Assembly: GCF_003626595.1 (NCBI RefSeq)
Contig: NZ_RBAK01000001.1
Coordinates: forward strand, 1 to 64,000
Length of the DNA stretch: 64,000 nt
Direction of reading: 5' to 3'
DNA from: Micromonospora endolithica
GTDB lineage: Bacteria > Actinomycetota > Actinomycetes > Mycobacteriales > Micromonosporaceae
Position 1 is the first letter of the stretch. Each line of letters starts with the position of its first letter. The position numbers were made by a program, and so were the translations under genes. A model generated the notes under the pieces. That model did no database searches. It was given only the letters and a program-made list of their open reading frames with translations, and was not told where the DNA came from. Below, piece after piece: positions 7,482 through 15,885 of this stretch.

Positions 7482-8530
7482 CGGCCGGCCAGCGCCAGCA
7501 TGAGCCGCAGCACCAGCACCTGGGGGCCGCGCACCCCACGCGCCCGCAGCAGCTGCAGGGTGGTCCAGAGCTGGGTCTGGCGCACGTGACCGGGCGCCGC
7601 GTGCACATCGTCGTGCTCGAGCAGCGCCAGGTTACGGACATTGCGCTTCAGAACCCGGACCTCGTCGTACGGAATGATCTCGTCGCGAAGACTTGCCGAG
7701 TACGCCAACGGGATGTCCAGCGACCGCAACTGCTCGTCGGTCAGCTCCCACCCGCCGACGCCCGGCCACGGGTCGGCGCCGGTCATGTGCACCAGCGAAT
7801 CGGTGGTGATCCGGGGCAGTTTCGCCTGCCAGTCCGCGTCGGTGAAGAACGACCGGACCGGCGCGCCCACCGTGACCACACCCCGGATCCGCTGGTCCTC
7901 GACGGCGCAGCGCAGCGCCAGATGCCCGCTGAGGCTCAGCGCGGTCAGGTGGGTCCGCGACACGTCCGCGCGGTCGGCCAGTTCGTCCAGCAGCACGGAC
8001 AACATCCGCCAGCTGTCCGGCGTGTAGGGCAGGGTGTTCTCGCCACAGGACGGCATCTCGGTGACCACCGCCGCCATGCCGAGCCGGCGAGCGTGCACCA
8101 GCATCGGCGCCCACTGCTCCTTGACGGTCACGTTGCCGCCGAGGAAGACCAGCAGCGGCTTGCGCTCGGTGACCGACAACCCGGCCGTCCAGCAGCGCAC
8201 CCGGCCGTCGTCGAGCTTGATCTCGAGCGGCTGGATCTCCGGGTATGCGACGCACCACCGATCGACGGCGGCCACCGCCCGGTTCAACGCGTCCTGCCGG
8301 GCCGGGCCGTCGACGAACGGGAACCGGGCCAGGGCGTACCGCCGGGCCGCCCCCAGCAGGTCACCGGCCTGCTCGGCGTTCTCCGCCGACCGGCACCACT
8401 CGGCCACCCAGGACCCCGGCTCGGCGCCGTGGTCGGACTCGATCCGGCGCAGCACGTCGCGGAAGTCGTCCACCCGCTGGCCCCGGGCGTGTGCCTCGAT
8501 GTACGCCTTGAGCTCGCTGACGTCGTTCAT
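7469..8530 (-). CDS. Alpha/beta hydrolase-fold enzyme, tetronate exocyclic-methylene step candidate
   Basis: 353 aa. A helical N-terminal cap precedes an alpha/beta hydrolase core with LLVFLGGNVTVKEQW (oxyanion region) and a nucleophile elbow ALSLSGHLAL. In agglomerin, RK-682-type and spirotetronate pathways a protein of this kind (AgnD5) works with an E2-type acyltransferase (AgnD4): the tetronate hydroxymethyl is acetylated, then acetate is eliminated to give the exocyclic methylene that acts as dienophile. Its start overlaps the stop of exactly such an acyltransferase gene, so the two are coupled. AAGGA precedes the ATG at 8530 and a second ATG lies immediately upstream. Naming rests on this pairing. 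Confidence 0.72.
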   Translation of the reverse strand: MNDVSELKAYIEAHARGQRVDDFRDVLRRIESDHGAEPGSWVAEWCRSAENAEQAGDLLGAARRYALARFPFVDGPARQDALNRAVAAVDRWCVAYPEIQPLEIKLDDGRVRCWTAGLSVTERKPLLVFLGGNVTVKEQWAPMLVHARRLGMAAVVTEMPSCGENTLPYTPDSWRMLSVLLDELADRADVSRTHLTALSLSGHLALRCAVEDQRIRGVVTVGAPVRSFFTDADWQAKLPRITTDSLVHMTGADPWPGVGGWELTDEQLRSLDIPLAYSASLRDEIIPYDEVRVLKRNVRNLALLEHDDVHAAPGHVRQTQLWTTLQLLRARGVRGPQVLVLRLMLALAGRRGA

Positions 8531-9360
8531 CATGATCCTTCCGGTGCGGTGGTGGCCGGTACGAGGCCGCCGTCGTACGGTGGGAACTTCTCCAGGCGTT
8601 CCTTGATCTCGCCGAGCACGTCGGCCGCCTCGGCGCCGTCGATGACCCGGTGGTCGAAGGTCAGGTTCAGCCGCATCACCGGCGCGATCGTGACGGCGCC
8701 GTCCCGCACCACCGGCCGGTCGGCGATCCGGCCGACGCCCAGCGTCACCGTGGTCCCGCCGACCGAGTGGAACCCGTCCACCGGACGGTGCCCGAGCGAG
8801 GTCACCGCGAACGTGCCCATCGTGTCGGCCCGGCGGGCCAGCGGCCGCACCCCCAGCCGGAATGCCAGCCGGCCCAGCGGACGGGGCAGCCGGTGCAGCG
8901 ACCGCATCGCGGCGAACTCGGGCATCGTGTCCGGATCGCCGTCGCGGAAGTGGTCCACGTCCCGCTGGATCGTCTCCAGCTCGGCGGTGGCCAGCCCGCG
9001 CAGCACGGTGGAGACCACCACGCGCTCGCCGCCGACCTTCTTGTCCAGCGTGACCTTGCCGTTCACAGTGTCGAAGTAGGCCAACCGCGGCCGCCACCCG
9101 CCCCGGACAGCGGCGTTCGCCGCCGGATGCCCGCCGAGCACCCGCCCCGCGGAGTGCAGCACATAGGACACGACGGAGAACCGCCGATCGGCGGCGCGGG
9201 CCGCAGCCCGGTGCGCCCGGACCGCGGTCATGTCGATCTCGGTATCCAGGTGCACCGGGCTGAACTCCCGGATTCGGTCGAGAAAGAACAGCGTGTGGCT
9301 GCGCTCACGAGGCACCGGCGCCTGCCGGCTGTGGCTGGGGGTGGGTCGTGTGGTCGTCAT
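8530..9360 (-). CDS. 2-Oxoacid dehydrogenase E2-type acyltransferase, tetronate acetylation candidate
   Basis: 276 aa, only the catalytic domain of the dihydrolipoamide acyltransferase family; there is no lipoyl domain or peripheral-subunit-binding domain, so it is not part of a dehydrogenase complex. The active-site motif DHRVIDG, with histidine and aspartate, is present near residues 238-244. Stand-alone E2 domains of this kind (AgnD4, ChlD3-like) acetylate the primary hydroxyl of the tetronate intermediate before elimination by the partner hydrolase encoded downstream. The ATG at 9360 gives a normal-length protein; no strong ribosome-binding site is visible. First gene of a two-gene minus-strand operon, divergent from the sugar dehydratase gene. 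Confidence 0.78.
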   Translation of the reverse strand: MTTTRPTPSHSRQAPVPRERSHTLFFLDRIREFSPVHLDTEIDMTAVRAHRAAARAADRRFSVVSYVLHSAGRVLGGHPAANAAVRGGWRPRLAYFDTVNGKVTLDKKVGGERVVVSTVLRGLATAELETIQRDVDHFRDGDPDTMPEFAAMRSLHRLPRPLGRLAFRLGVRPLARRADTMGTFAVTSLGHRPVDGFHSVGGTTVTLGVGRIADRPVVRDGAVTIAPVMRLNLTFDHRVIDGAEAADVLGEIKERLEKFPPYDGGLVPATTAPEGS

Positions 9361-9486
9361 CGGCGTCAGTCTCGGCGAGCCCCCTAAAGCTGCCCTTGCC
9401 GGACATCGCCGGGTGCCTTTGCCGCCGCGTTGTCGCGGCTTCAGGGATCGCTGGTGTCCTGCAGGCCAAAGAACCGAGGAGGCCCC

Positions 9487-10899
9487 GTGGTCCAGGAGAG
9501 GGCGCCCACGCGCCGCGGCCCCGACGATGTCCTGTCCCGATTCACCCTGTCGGCGTCGGCCGGGGATCAGGCGCTCACCTCTTTGGCCGCGTTCCACCGG
9601 TGGTGGGCGGGCCATTCCGCGAAACGTTTCTCGGTCAGCCGGGTGCCGTTCGCCGAGCTGGACGGCTGGTATCTCGATCCGGACACCGGCAACCTGCGGC
9701 ACGACAGCGGCAAGTTCTTCTCCATCGAAGGGCTGCGCTACCGCACCGACGACGACCGGGACTGGACCCAGCCGATCATCAACCAGCCGGAGACCGGCAT
9801 TCTCGGGATCCTGGTCAAGGAGTTCAACGGCGTCCTGCACTGTCTGATGCAGGCCAAGATGGAACCCGGCAACCTCAACACACTGCAGCTGTCCCCGACC
9901 GTGCAGGCCACCCGCAGCAACTACACGCGGGTGCACCGCGGCACCCTCACCCGCTACCTGGAGTACTTCCACGGCCGGCGGCGCGGGCAGGTGCTGGTCG
10001 ACGTGCTGCAGTCGGAGCAGGGCGTCTGGTTCTGGCGCAAGCACAACCGCAACATGGTGGTGCTGGTCACCGAGGACGTGCCGGCCGACAAGGACTTCCA
10101 CTGGCTGCCGCTGGACCAGGTGTACGCCCTGCTGCGCGTCGACAACCTGGTCAACATGGACGCCCGTACGGTGCTGGCCTGCATGCCGGTCGGCCCGCCG
10201 GTGCGCGTAGACCCGGCCGCCGCCGGCCCTTTCACCCGGGCTGTATGGAACTCGTACGACCCGGACGCCCCGGCGCTGCACTCACGCGCGGAGCTGCTCA
10301 GCTGGATCACCGACTGCAAGGTGGCCTGCGAGTGGAAGGTCGACAAGGTGCCGCTGAACCAGGTGCCGGACTGGACCACCACGGCGGACGAGATCGCGGG
10401 CGGGCCGGACGCCCGGTTCCGGGTCATCGGGGTCGCCGTGGGCGCGCCCAACCGGGAGGTCACCCACTGGAAGCAGCCGCTGCTCGAACCGCGGGAGCAC
10501 GGCTTGGCCGCGTTCCTGGCCAAGCCGATCGACGGCGTGCTGCACCTGCTCGTCCAGGCCCGCGCCGAGCCGGGGCTGCGCGACCTGGTGGAACTGGCGC
10601 CGACCGTGCAGTTGCCCACCGTGCCGGGCACCCCCGAGACGGTGGCGTTCGCGGCCGAGGCGACCACCGCGGACACCACGCGGATCCGGGTCGACTCGCT
10701 GCTCTCCGAGGAGGGCGGCCGCTTCCAGCACGCACTCACCCGCTACCGGGTGGTCGAGGTGGGCGACGACTTCCCGCCGGCCATCCCGGAGAGCTTCCGC
10801 TGGATGACCGTGCACCAGCTGTCCGGGCTGCTCGAACACGGTCACTACCTCAACGTCGAGGCGCGGACGCTGGTCGCGTGCGTGCACTCGCTTCGCTGA
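9487..10899 (+). CDS. NDP-hexose 2,3-dehydratase
   Basis: 470 aa from a GTG preceded by GAGGAGG at ideal spacing. The protein is two similar halves, as in the TylX3/EvaA family. Each half has the pattern G-x-L-x-K-x-x-x-G-V-L-H-x-L-x-Q-A followed by E-P-G and L-x-P-T-V-Q (about residues 115-140 and 345-375). These enzymes remove the C-2 hydroxyl of NDP-4-keto-6-deoxyglucose to start 2-deoxysugar formation; the 3-ketoreductase at 4527 completes the step. The product should therefore carry at least one 2,6-dideoxyhexose. The stop is 16 bp before the first glycosyltransferase gene, which is likely co-transcribed. Confidence 0.93.
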   Translation: MVQERAPTRRGPDDVLSRFTLSASAGDQALTSLAAFHRWWAGHSAKRFSVSRVPFAELDGWYLDPDTGNLRHDSGKFFSIEGLRYRTDDDRDWTQPIINQPETGILGILVKEFNGVLHCLMQAKMEPGNLNTLQLSPTVQATRSNYTRVHRGTLTRYLEYFHGRRRGQVLVDVLQSEQGVWFWRKHNRNMVVLVTEDVPADKDFHWLPLDQVYALLRVDNLVNMDARTVLACMPVGPPVRVDPAAAGPFTRAVWNSYDPDAPALHSRAELLSWITDCKVACEWKVDKVPLNQVPDWTTTADEIAGGPDARFRVIGVAVGAPNREVTHWKQPLLEPREHGLAAFLAKPIDGVLHLLVQARAEPGLRDLVELAPTVQLPTVPGTPETVAFAAEATTADTTRIRVDSLLSEEGGRFQHALTRYRVVEVGDDFPPAIPESFRWMTVHQLSGLLEHGHYLNVEARTLVACVHSLR

Positions 10900-10915
10900 C
10901 AACCGAAGGAGTCAC

Positions 10916-12133
10916 ATGCGAGTTCTCTTCACCCCGATGGCCTGGCCCACCCACTACTACCAGATGGTCGGGCTGGTCTGGGCCTTCCGCGCGGCCGGGC
11001 ACGACGTCCGGGTGGCCGCGCAGCCGGCCCTGCTGCCGGCGGTCACCAGCACCGGCGGGATCGGCGTTCAGGTCGGCGGCGGCTATGACCTGATGGAGGG
11101 CGTCGCCGACCTGGTCAAGGTGCGCAAGAGCGTGGACCAGGGCCCGAACATGGTGGGGCCGGGCGAGTTCCATGCCGACGTCCGCGCCCGGCTGCTCGAG
11201 CTGCGGATGGTGCCGCACATCAAGACCGCCGAGGACATGGCCGAGGACCTGGTCACGTTCGCCCAGGCGTGGCGGCCGGACCTGGTGGTCACCGACCCGC
11301 TCTGCTACGCCGCGCCGCTGGCCGCCGCCGCGGTCGGCGCCCCGGTGGTCAGGCATCTGTGGGGTCCGGACATGTCCCGGCACGTCGGCCTGCCCGGCAC
11401 CGGCACCGGCCCCGAGGAGGACCCGCGGGCGGCATGGCCGCAGGGCCTCGTCGACGTCTACGAGCGGTACGGCGTCAAGCCGTCCGCCGACATCGCCGAC
11501 GTCACCGTGGACACCTGCCCGCCGAGTCTGCAGCTGCCCGGCGTGCCGAACCGGATGCCGATGCGGTACACCGCGTACAACGGCCCGGCGATCGCGCCCA
11601 GCTGGGTGCTCGACGAACCGGACCGGCCGCGGATCCTGGTCACCTGGAGCTCGTCCTGGCAGGCGCTGATGACCGACGAGGCGTTCCTGGTGCCGCGCAT
11701 CCTGGAGGCGCTGCGCCCGGTGGACGCCGAGGTGGTGGTGGCGGTCCGGGCACACGACCGGGCCCGCGTGCCGGAGACCACCGGCGACGTCCGGGTCGTC
11801 GAGGACATGCCGCTCAACCTGCTGCTGCCGACCTGCCGGGCGATCGTGCACCAGTCAGGCTCGGGGGCGGCATTGACCGCCGCGCTGTACGGCGTACCGC
11901 ACCTGGCCCTGCCGCAGGTGGCCGACGAGGGCCTGGTGTGCGACCAGATCGTGGCCAGCGGCGTCGGCGTGGGACTCAAGGCCGACGAGGCCGACACCGG
12001 GGCGATCACCACGGCGGCCGCCTCGCTGCTGTCGGAAGAGAAGTTCACCATCGCGGCCCGCCGCATCCGTGACGAGCTGCTCGCCCAGCCCAGCCCGGCG
12101 GACGTGGTCCGCAGCCTGGAGAAGCTGCGCTGA
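10916..12133 (+). CDS. GT1-family glycosyltransferase (macrolide type)
   Basis: 405 aa with AAGGAG 6 bp before the ATG. N-terminal acceptor domain begins MRVLFTPMAWPTHYYQMVGL. The C-terminal NDP-sugar-binding domain has H-Q-S-G-S-G-A-A-L-T-A (about 303-313) and the D-E-x-x-x-C-D-Q segment. It belongs to the GT-B, DUF1205-type antibiotic glycosyltransferases. The typical second glycine of the H-x-G-G-x-G loop is replaced (HQSGSG), which some members of the group share. Follows the 2,3-dehydratase gene and ends at a strong bidirectional terminator. Which sugar or acceptor it uses cannot be told from sequence. Confidence 0.9.
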   Translation: MRVLFTPMAWPTHYYQMVGLVWAFRAAGHDVRVAAQPALLPAVTSTGGIGVQVGGGYDLMEGVADLVKVRKSVDQGPNMVGPGEFHADVRARLLELRMVPHIKTAEDMAEDLVTFAQAWRPDLVVTDPLCYAAPLAAAAVGAPVVRHLWGPDMSRHVGLPGTGTGPEEDPRAAWPQGLVDVYERYGVKPSADIADVTVDTCPPSLQLPGVPNRMPMRYTAYNGPAIAPSWVLDEPDRPRILVTWSSSWQALMTDEAFLVPRILEALRPVDAEVVVAVRAHDRARVPETTGDVRVVEDMPLNLLLPTCRAIVHQSGSGAALTAALYGVPHLALPQVADEGLVCDQIVASGVGVGLKADEADTGAITTAAASLLSEEKFTIAARRIRDELLAQPSPADVVRSLEKLR

Positions 12134-12145
12134 GAGGCCACAGGA

Positions 12146-12176
12146 AAGCGGCCCGGGCGATTCGCCCGGGCCGCTT
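12146..12176. terminator. Bidirectional terminator between the two glycosyltransferase genes
   Basis: A perfect 14-bp stem (AAGCGGCCCGGGCG and its complement) with a 3-nt loop sits 12 bp from each of two converging stop codons. Its strength and central position make it a shared terminator. Confidence 0.9.
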
Positions 12177-12188
12177 GGCAGTGCCTCG

Positions 12189-13412
12189 TCAGCGCATCAG
12201 GCGTTCCAGGTCGGCGGCCACCTCGGCCGGGGTCGGCTGGGCCAGCAGTTCGGCCTGCAGATCCCGGGCCGCGGCACCGACCTCGCCGTCGCCCAGGGCG
12301 GTGAGCACCGCCGCGGCGATCTCGTCGGCGTCCGTGCGGGCCGCGTTGAAGGTGATGCCTGCGCCCGTGCGGGCGACGTGCTTCGCGGTATCCAGTTGGT
12401 CGAGGATGCCGGCCACCAGCACCTGCGGCAGGCCCAGCGACGCCGCGGTCAGCATCGTGCCGGTGCCGCCCTGGTGCACGATCGCGTCGCAGGTGGGCAG
12501 CAGCAGGTGCAGCGGCATCTGCTCCACCACCCGCGCGTTCGGCGGGACCTCGCCGAGCAGCGCCCGGTCGGCCGTGGTCACCGTGGTGACGACCTCCACG
12601 TCGTACGCGGCCAGGCTCTTCAGGATCTGCGGGACCAGGAAACCCTCCGAGCCGGTCAGGTGGCTCGTGGTGGTGCCCCAGGTGAGGCAGACGCGGCGGC
12701 GCTCGGCCGGGGTGGACAGCCACTCCGGGATCTCCCCCGGGCCGTTGTACGGCACGAACCGGACCGGCGTGCGGTTCGGGACGTTGTCGAACTGCAGGCT
12801 CGCGGGGCACGGGTCGACGACCGCCGCGGCGTACTCGGCCCGGACCTCGACGCCGTACCGCTCGTAGAGAGCCTTGAGGCCGTCCGCCCAGATCTCCGGC
12901 CGGGCCCCGTTGCCGGGGAACAGCCCCATCTGCCGCTCGAAGGCCGGTCCGGTCAGATGGTGCGCGAACGGGACGCCGGCGATCTCCGCGATCAGCGGCC
13001 CGACCATGGCGAACGGGTTCGCGATCACCAGGTCGGGACGCCAGCCCTGCACGAACGGCACCAGGTCCGCGGCCATCGCCACGGCCGTCTTCACGAACGG
13101 GCCGAACTTGGCCTCCAGCGCCGGCTTGAGCACCTCGATCGGGATGTCCGGCAGCGCGGTGCTGTCCGTCTCGTCGTCCGGGTTGTCGCGGTTGTGCTGG
13201 GCCATCTGATTGGTGACAGCCTGGAACTCGGGCATGAAGTCGTAGTCCCGGCCGATCGGCAGCACGGTCAGGCCGGACTGCTTGACGGTGTCCACGACGT
13301 GCGGCTGGGCGGCCACCCGGACGTCGTGCCCGGCGGCCCGGAACGCCCACGCGAGCGGCACCATCGGCATGAAGTGCGTCGGTTGGGACCAGGGTATGAA
13401 CAGAACCTTCAC
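12189..13412 (-). CDS. GT1-family glycosyltransferase
   Basis: 407 aa. Starts MKVLFIPWSQPTHFMPMVPL and has the C-terminal donor-binding loop H-Q-G-G-T-G-T-M-L-T-A followed by G-L-P-Q and D-Q-L-D-T-A-K-H. Clearly homologous to the convergent glycosyltransferase, but with the canonical H-Q-G-G-T-G loop and an acceptor domain of different sequence. Last gene of a minus-strand operon that runs from 20289 (acyltransferase, aryl PKS, halogenase, acyltransferase, this gene). That position suggests it handles the sugar that receives the aryl group. Two glycosyltransferases imply two sugars or two sites. Confidence 0.9.
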   Translation of the reverse strand: MKVLFIPWSQPTHFMPMVPLAWAFRAAGHDVRVAAQPHVVDTVKQSGLTVLPIGRDYDFMPEFQAVTNQMAQHNRDNPDDETDSTALPDIPIEVLKPALEAKFGPFVKTAVAMAADLVPFVQGWRPDLVIANPFAMVGPLIAEIAGVPFAHHLTGPAFERQMGLFPGNGARPEIWADGLKALYERYGVEVRAEYAAAVVDPCPASLQFDNVPNRTPVRFVPYNGPGEIPEWLSTPAERRRVCLTWGTTTSHLTGSEGFLVPQILKSLAAYDVEVVTTVTTADRALLGEVPPNARVVEQMPLHLLLPTCDAIVHQGGTGTMLTAASLGLPQVLVAGILDQLDTAKHVARTGAGITFNAARTDADEIAAAVLTALGDGEVGAAARDLQAELLAQPTPAEVAADLERLMR

Positions 13413-13433
13413 GGCGGCCTCTCTCGGTTGGCG

Positions 13434-14456
13434 TCAGGTGACGGTGAGCGCGACGGCGGCGACGTTGTAGCCCTGAGTGCCGCCCAGCATCAGCACCCGG
13501 TCGCCGGGCTCGACCTCGCCGGAGTTCAGCAGGTGGTCGAGCGAGAACACATGATCGCTCGCGCCGACATGCCCGATGGTCCGGCCGAAGTCCCACGTCG
13601 ACAGGTTCATGCTGAGCCCCAGCGGGCCCATCACGTCGGCCTCGATCAGGGCCGCGCCGGCGTTGGTGAAGACCACCTTGGTCAGGTCGGTGGTTCCGAT
13701 CCCGGCCTCGGCCAGCGTCTCCCGGGCGATCTCGGCGTACATGGTGCTGAAGATGCGGTGCATGTCGAGGGAGTCGAACTCGGAGCGCACGGCGAATTCC
13801 CGTGCACGGGCCGGCACGTCGACGGTGAGCATGGCGATCGACTCCTGGTCGGCCAGGTCCAGCGCGCCGCGGTGCAGTCCCTCCAGCTCCGGCAGGGTCC
13901 GCGAGTTCACCGCCTCGACCCGCGCCACCCCGGGGCTGCGGCTGAGCAGCACCGCGGAGGCGCCGTCGCCGAGCGCCATGCCGAAGCCGGCGCTGGTCCA
14001 CCGCTGCAGATAGGGCGCGATGGCCCGCAGCGACGAGGTGACCAGTGCGGACGATCGGTCCCGGGCGGCGCTCAGCCAGGCCGCCGCCAGCTCGATCCCG
14101 GCCAGTGTCCCGTTGCAGCCCTGGTTGATCGCGAACGACGCGGCCCGCCCGCACTTCAGCTCCCGCAGCAGATAGCCGGGGGACGCCCAACCCTCCGGCG
14201 CCTCCCGGGACATCGGCGCGTGCACCAGCAGGTCCAGGTTCGACGGGTCGAGCCCGGCTCGCTGCAACGCCTGCCGGCCCGCTTCGACCGCCATGTCCGC
14301 CGCCGCCACCCCGTCGGCGACCGGCACCTCGACCAGGTCGCTCTCGAAGAACTCGTCCTCGTCGCACAGCCCCGCGTCGATCGCCGACTTCAGGCTGGCC
14401 CGGCCGGCGGGCAGGTGCACGCCGACCGAGGCGATGTGCAGATCCGGGGTGAGCAT
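13434..14456 (-). CDS. KAS III-like acyltransferase (CalO4/ChlB3 type)
   Basis: 340 aa thiolase fold. The active-site cysteine is in NQGCNGT (about residue 115) and the catalytic histidine in TIGHVGASDH (about residue 298). Members with the G-H-x-G-A-S-D signature (CalO4, ChlB3, ChlB6, TiaF, AviN) move an aryl group such as 6-methylsalicylate or orsellinate from the iterative PKS to a carrier protein or a sugar hydroxyl rather than condensing chains. The ATG overlaps the halogenase stop, so the two are coupled. A second, broken member lies at 19211-20289; in chlorothricin biosynthesis two such enzymes act in relay. Confidence 0.88.
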   Translation of the reverse strand: MLTPDLHIASVGVHLPAGRASLKSAIDAGLCDEDEFFESDLVEVPVADGVAAADMAVEAGRQALQRAGLDPSNLDLLVHAPMSREAPEGWASPGYLLRELKCGRAASFAINQGCNGTLAGIELAAAWLSAARDRSSALVTSSLRAIAPYLQRWTSAGFGMALGDGASAVLLSRSPGVARVEAVNSRTLPELEGLHRGALDLADQESIAMLTVDVPARAREFAVRSEFDSLDMHRIFSTMYAEIARETLAEAGIGTTDLTKVVFTNAGAALIEADVMGPLGLSMNLSTWDFGRTIGHVGASDHVFSLDHLLNSGEVEPGDRVLMLGGTQGYNVAAVALTVT

Positions 14457-15793
14457 CAGAACGCCGGCGGGGCGACGGAGCGGATGTTGCCCAGGTACGG
14501 GTGCCAGAGGTGCTCCGGATCCTTCTCCACCGCGGTGACGATCTCCCGCATGGCCGGCAGCGCCTTCGGCTCCTCGTCGTCGTAGAAGTCGCCCTGGAGC
14601 ATCTTCAGCACGTCGAGGCGGTAGCGCGGGTCCTGGACGAACGTGGTGAACAGGACGTTCAGGCGGTAGTAGATGGAGATGAACTCGTACCAGTGCGTCA
14701 CCGCCCGGCGGATCTTGTGCTCGAAGGTGGCGAACCGGTCCTTCGAGTAGTCGCCCGCCTTGTGCGCGGCGATGATGTCCTTGCTGGCCAGCCGGGCGCT
14801 GTTGAGAGCGACGCTGACGCCGCTGGAGAAGATCGGGTCGACGAACCGGGCCGCGTCGCCGACGAGCACGAACCGGTCGCCGCAGATCTGCTTCATCGAG
14901 TAGCTGTAGTCACCCTCGGTCTTGAACGGGCGCAGCCGGGTGGCCTGCTTGAGCGCGTCGTGCAGCTCCGGGCGGCTGGAGATGAAGTTCCAGAAGAACT
15001 CTTCGCGGTCCTCGTTGGACTTCGAGAACCGCTCCTTCTGGGTGACCACGCCGACGCTGGTGATCGTGTCGGTGATCGGGATCTGCCAGACCCAGGTGTC
15101 CTCGATCGGCAGGAAGTGCACGTAGATGTAGTCGACCTTGTTAGGCGCGACGGCCAGTGCCTCCCGGTCCAGGTTCTCGAACCAGCTGTGGATCGCGTAC
15201 TGGTTGAACACCGGGTCGGGCACCTTGAGGCCGAGCTGGCGACCCAGCGTGGTGTGCCGGCCGGACGCGTCGACGACCATGTCGGCGGTGAAGGTGGTGG
15301 TGTGCCTGCCGAACCGTACGTCCAGCGACGCCCGGTCCGGGTCGGAGTCCAGATCGACCTTCAGCACCCGGCCGCCGCTGACCACGTGAGCGCCCAGGCT
15401 CTCCGCGTGCTTGAGCAAAATCAGGTCGAACTGGCCACGGTCCACGTGGTAGGTGTAGTCGCGGTCGACGCCGAGTTGGTCACGCTCGACGAACTGGACC
15501 TCGGCGGTCCAGTCGTGGTCGAGCATGTCGTTGAGCGGAATGTTGCGGGACTCGGCGGACGTCCATGCCGCGCCGTACTTCTTCGGGAAGTTCGCCGCGT
15601 CGATCGCGTCCATCACGCCGATCTCGTTGAGCACCGGCGTGGCCGCCGGTACCAGCGACTCGCCGATGTGCTCGCGCGGGAACATCTCGCTCTCGAAGAC
15701 CACCACCGACAGTCCGGCGGCGGCCAGGTAAGAGGCGGCGGTCGCCCCCGCCGGACCCCCGCCGATAACCGCGACGTCGAAGTCAGAAGCCAT
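14456..15793 (-). CDS. FAD-dependent halogenase acting on a carrier-bound aryl group
   Basis: 445 aa. An N-terminal FAD-binding loop GGGPAGATAA is followed by the halogenase W-x-W-x-I-P motif as TWVWQIPI (about residue 243) and GDAARFVDPIFSSGV (about 316). GGGGAGAGGC precedes the ATG. The sequence type is that of CalO3/ChlB4/TiaM-like enzymes that chlorinate aromatic polyketides, usually tethered to a carrier protein, using reduced FAD, chloride and oxygen. Next to aryl PKS and aryl acyltransferase genes, it should install chlorine on the aryl moiety. Unlike the two genes upstream, it is intact. Confidence 0.9.
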   Translation of the reverse strand: MASDFDVAVIGGGPAGATAASYLAAAGLSVVVFESEMFPREHIGESLVPAATPVLNEIGVMDAIDAANFPKKYGAAWTSAESRNIPLNDMLDHDWTAEVQFVERDQLGVDRDYTYHVDRGQFDLILLKHAESLGAHVVSGGRVLKVDLDSDPDRASLDVRFGRHTTTFTADMVVDASGRHTTLGRQLGLKVPDPVFNQYAIHSWFENLDREALAVAPNKVDYIYVHFLPIEDTWVWQIPITDTITSVGVVTQKERFSKSNEDREEFFWNFISSRPELHDALKQATRLRPFKTEGDYSYSMKQICGDRFVLVGDAARFVDPIFSSGVSVALNSARLASKDIIAAHKAGDYSKDRFATFEHKIRRAVTHWYEFISIYYRLNVLFTTFVQDPRYRLDVLKMLQGDFYDDEEPKALPAMREIVTAVEKDPEHLWHPYLGNIRSVAPPAF

Positions 15794-15885
15794 GCCTCTC
15801 CCCCTGCCCGGCCCGCCTTCTGGCGGGTCATACGAATGTGCGCAACGATTCACCGGCGGCCTTAAGGCAGCCTTGTGGGTGCCCG

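Noticed and set aside
11458..14367. Very long minus-strand frame (969 codons) across the glycosyltransferase region, and similar long frames at 12069-14585 and 22341-24947
   Set aside because: They lie antisense or out of frame to well-supported genes, have Arg/Gly/His-heavy composition and no family motifs. They are shadows caused by high GC.
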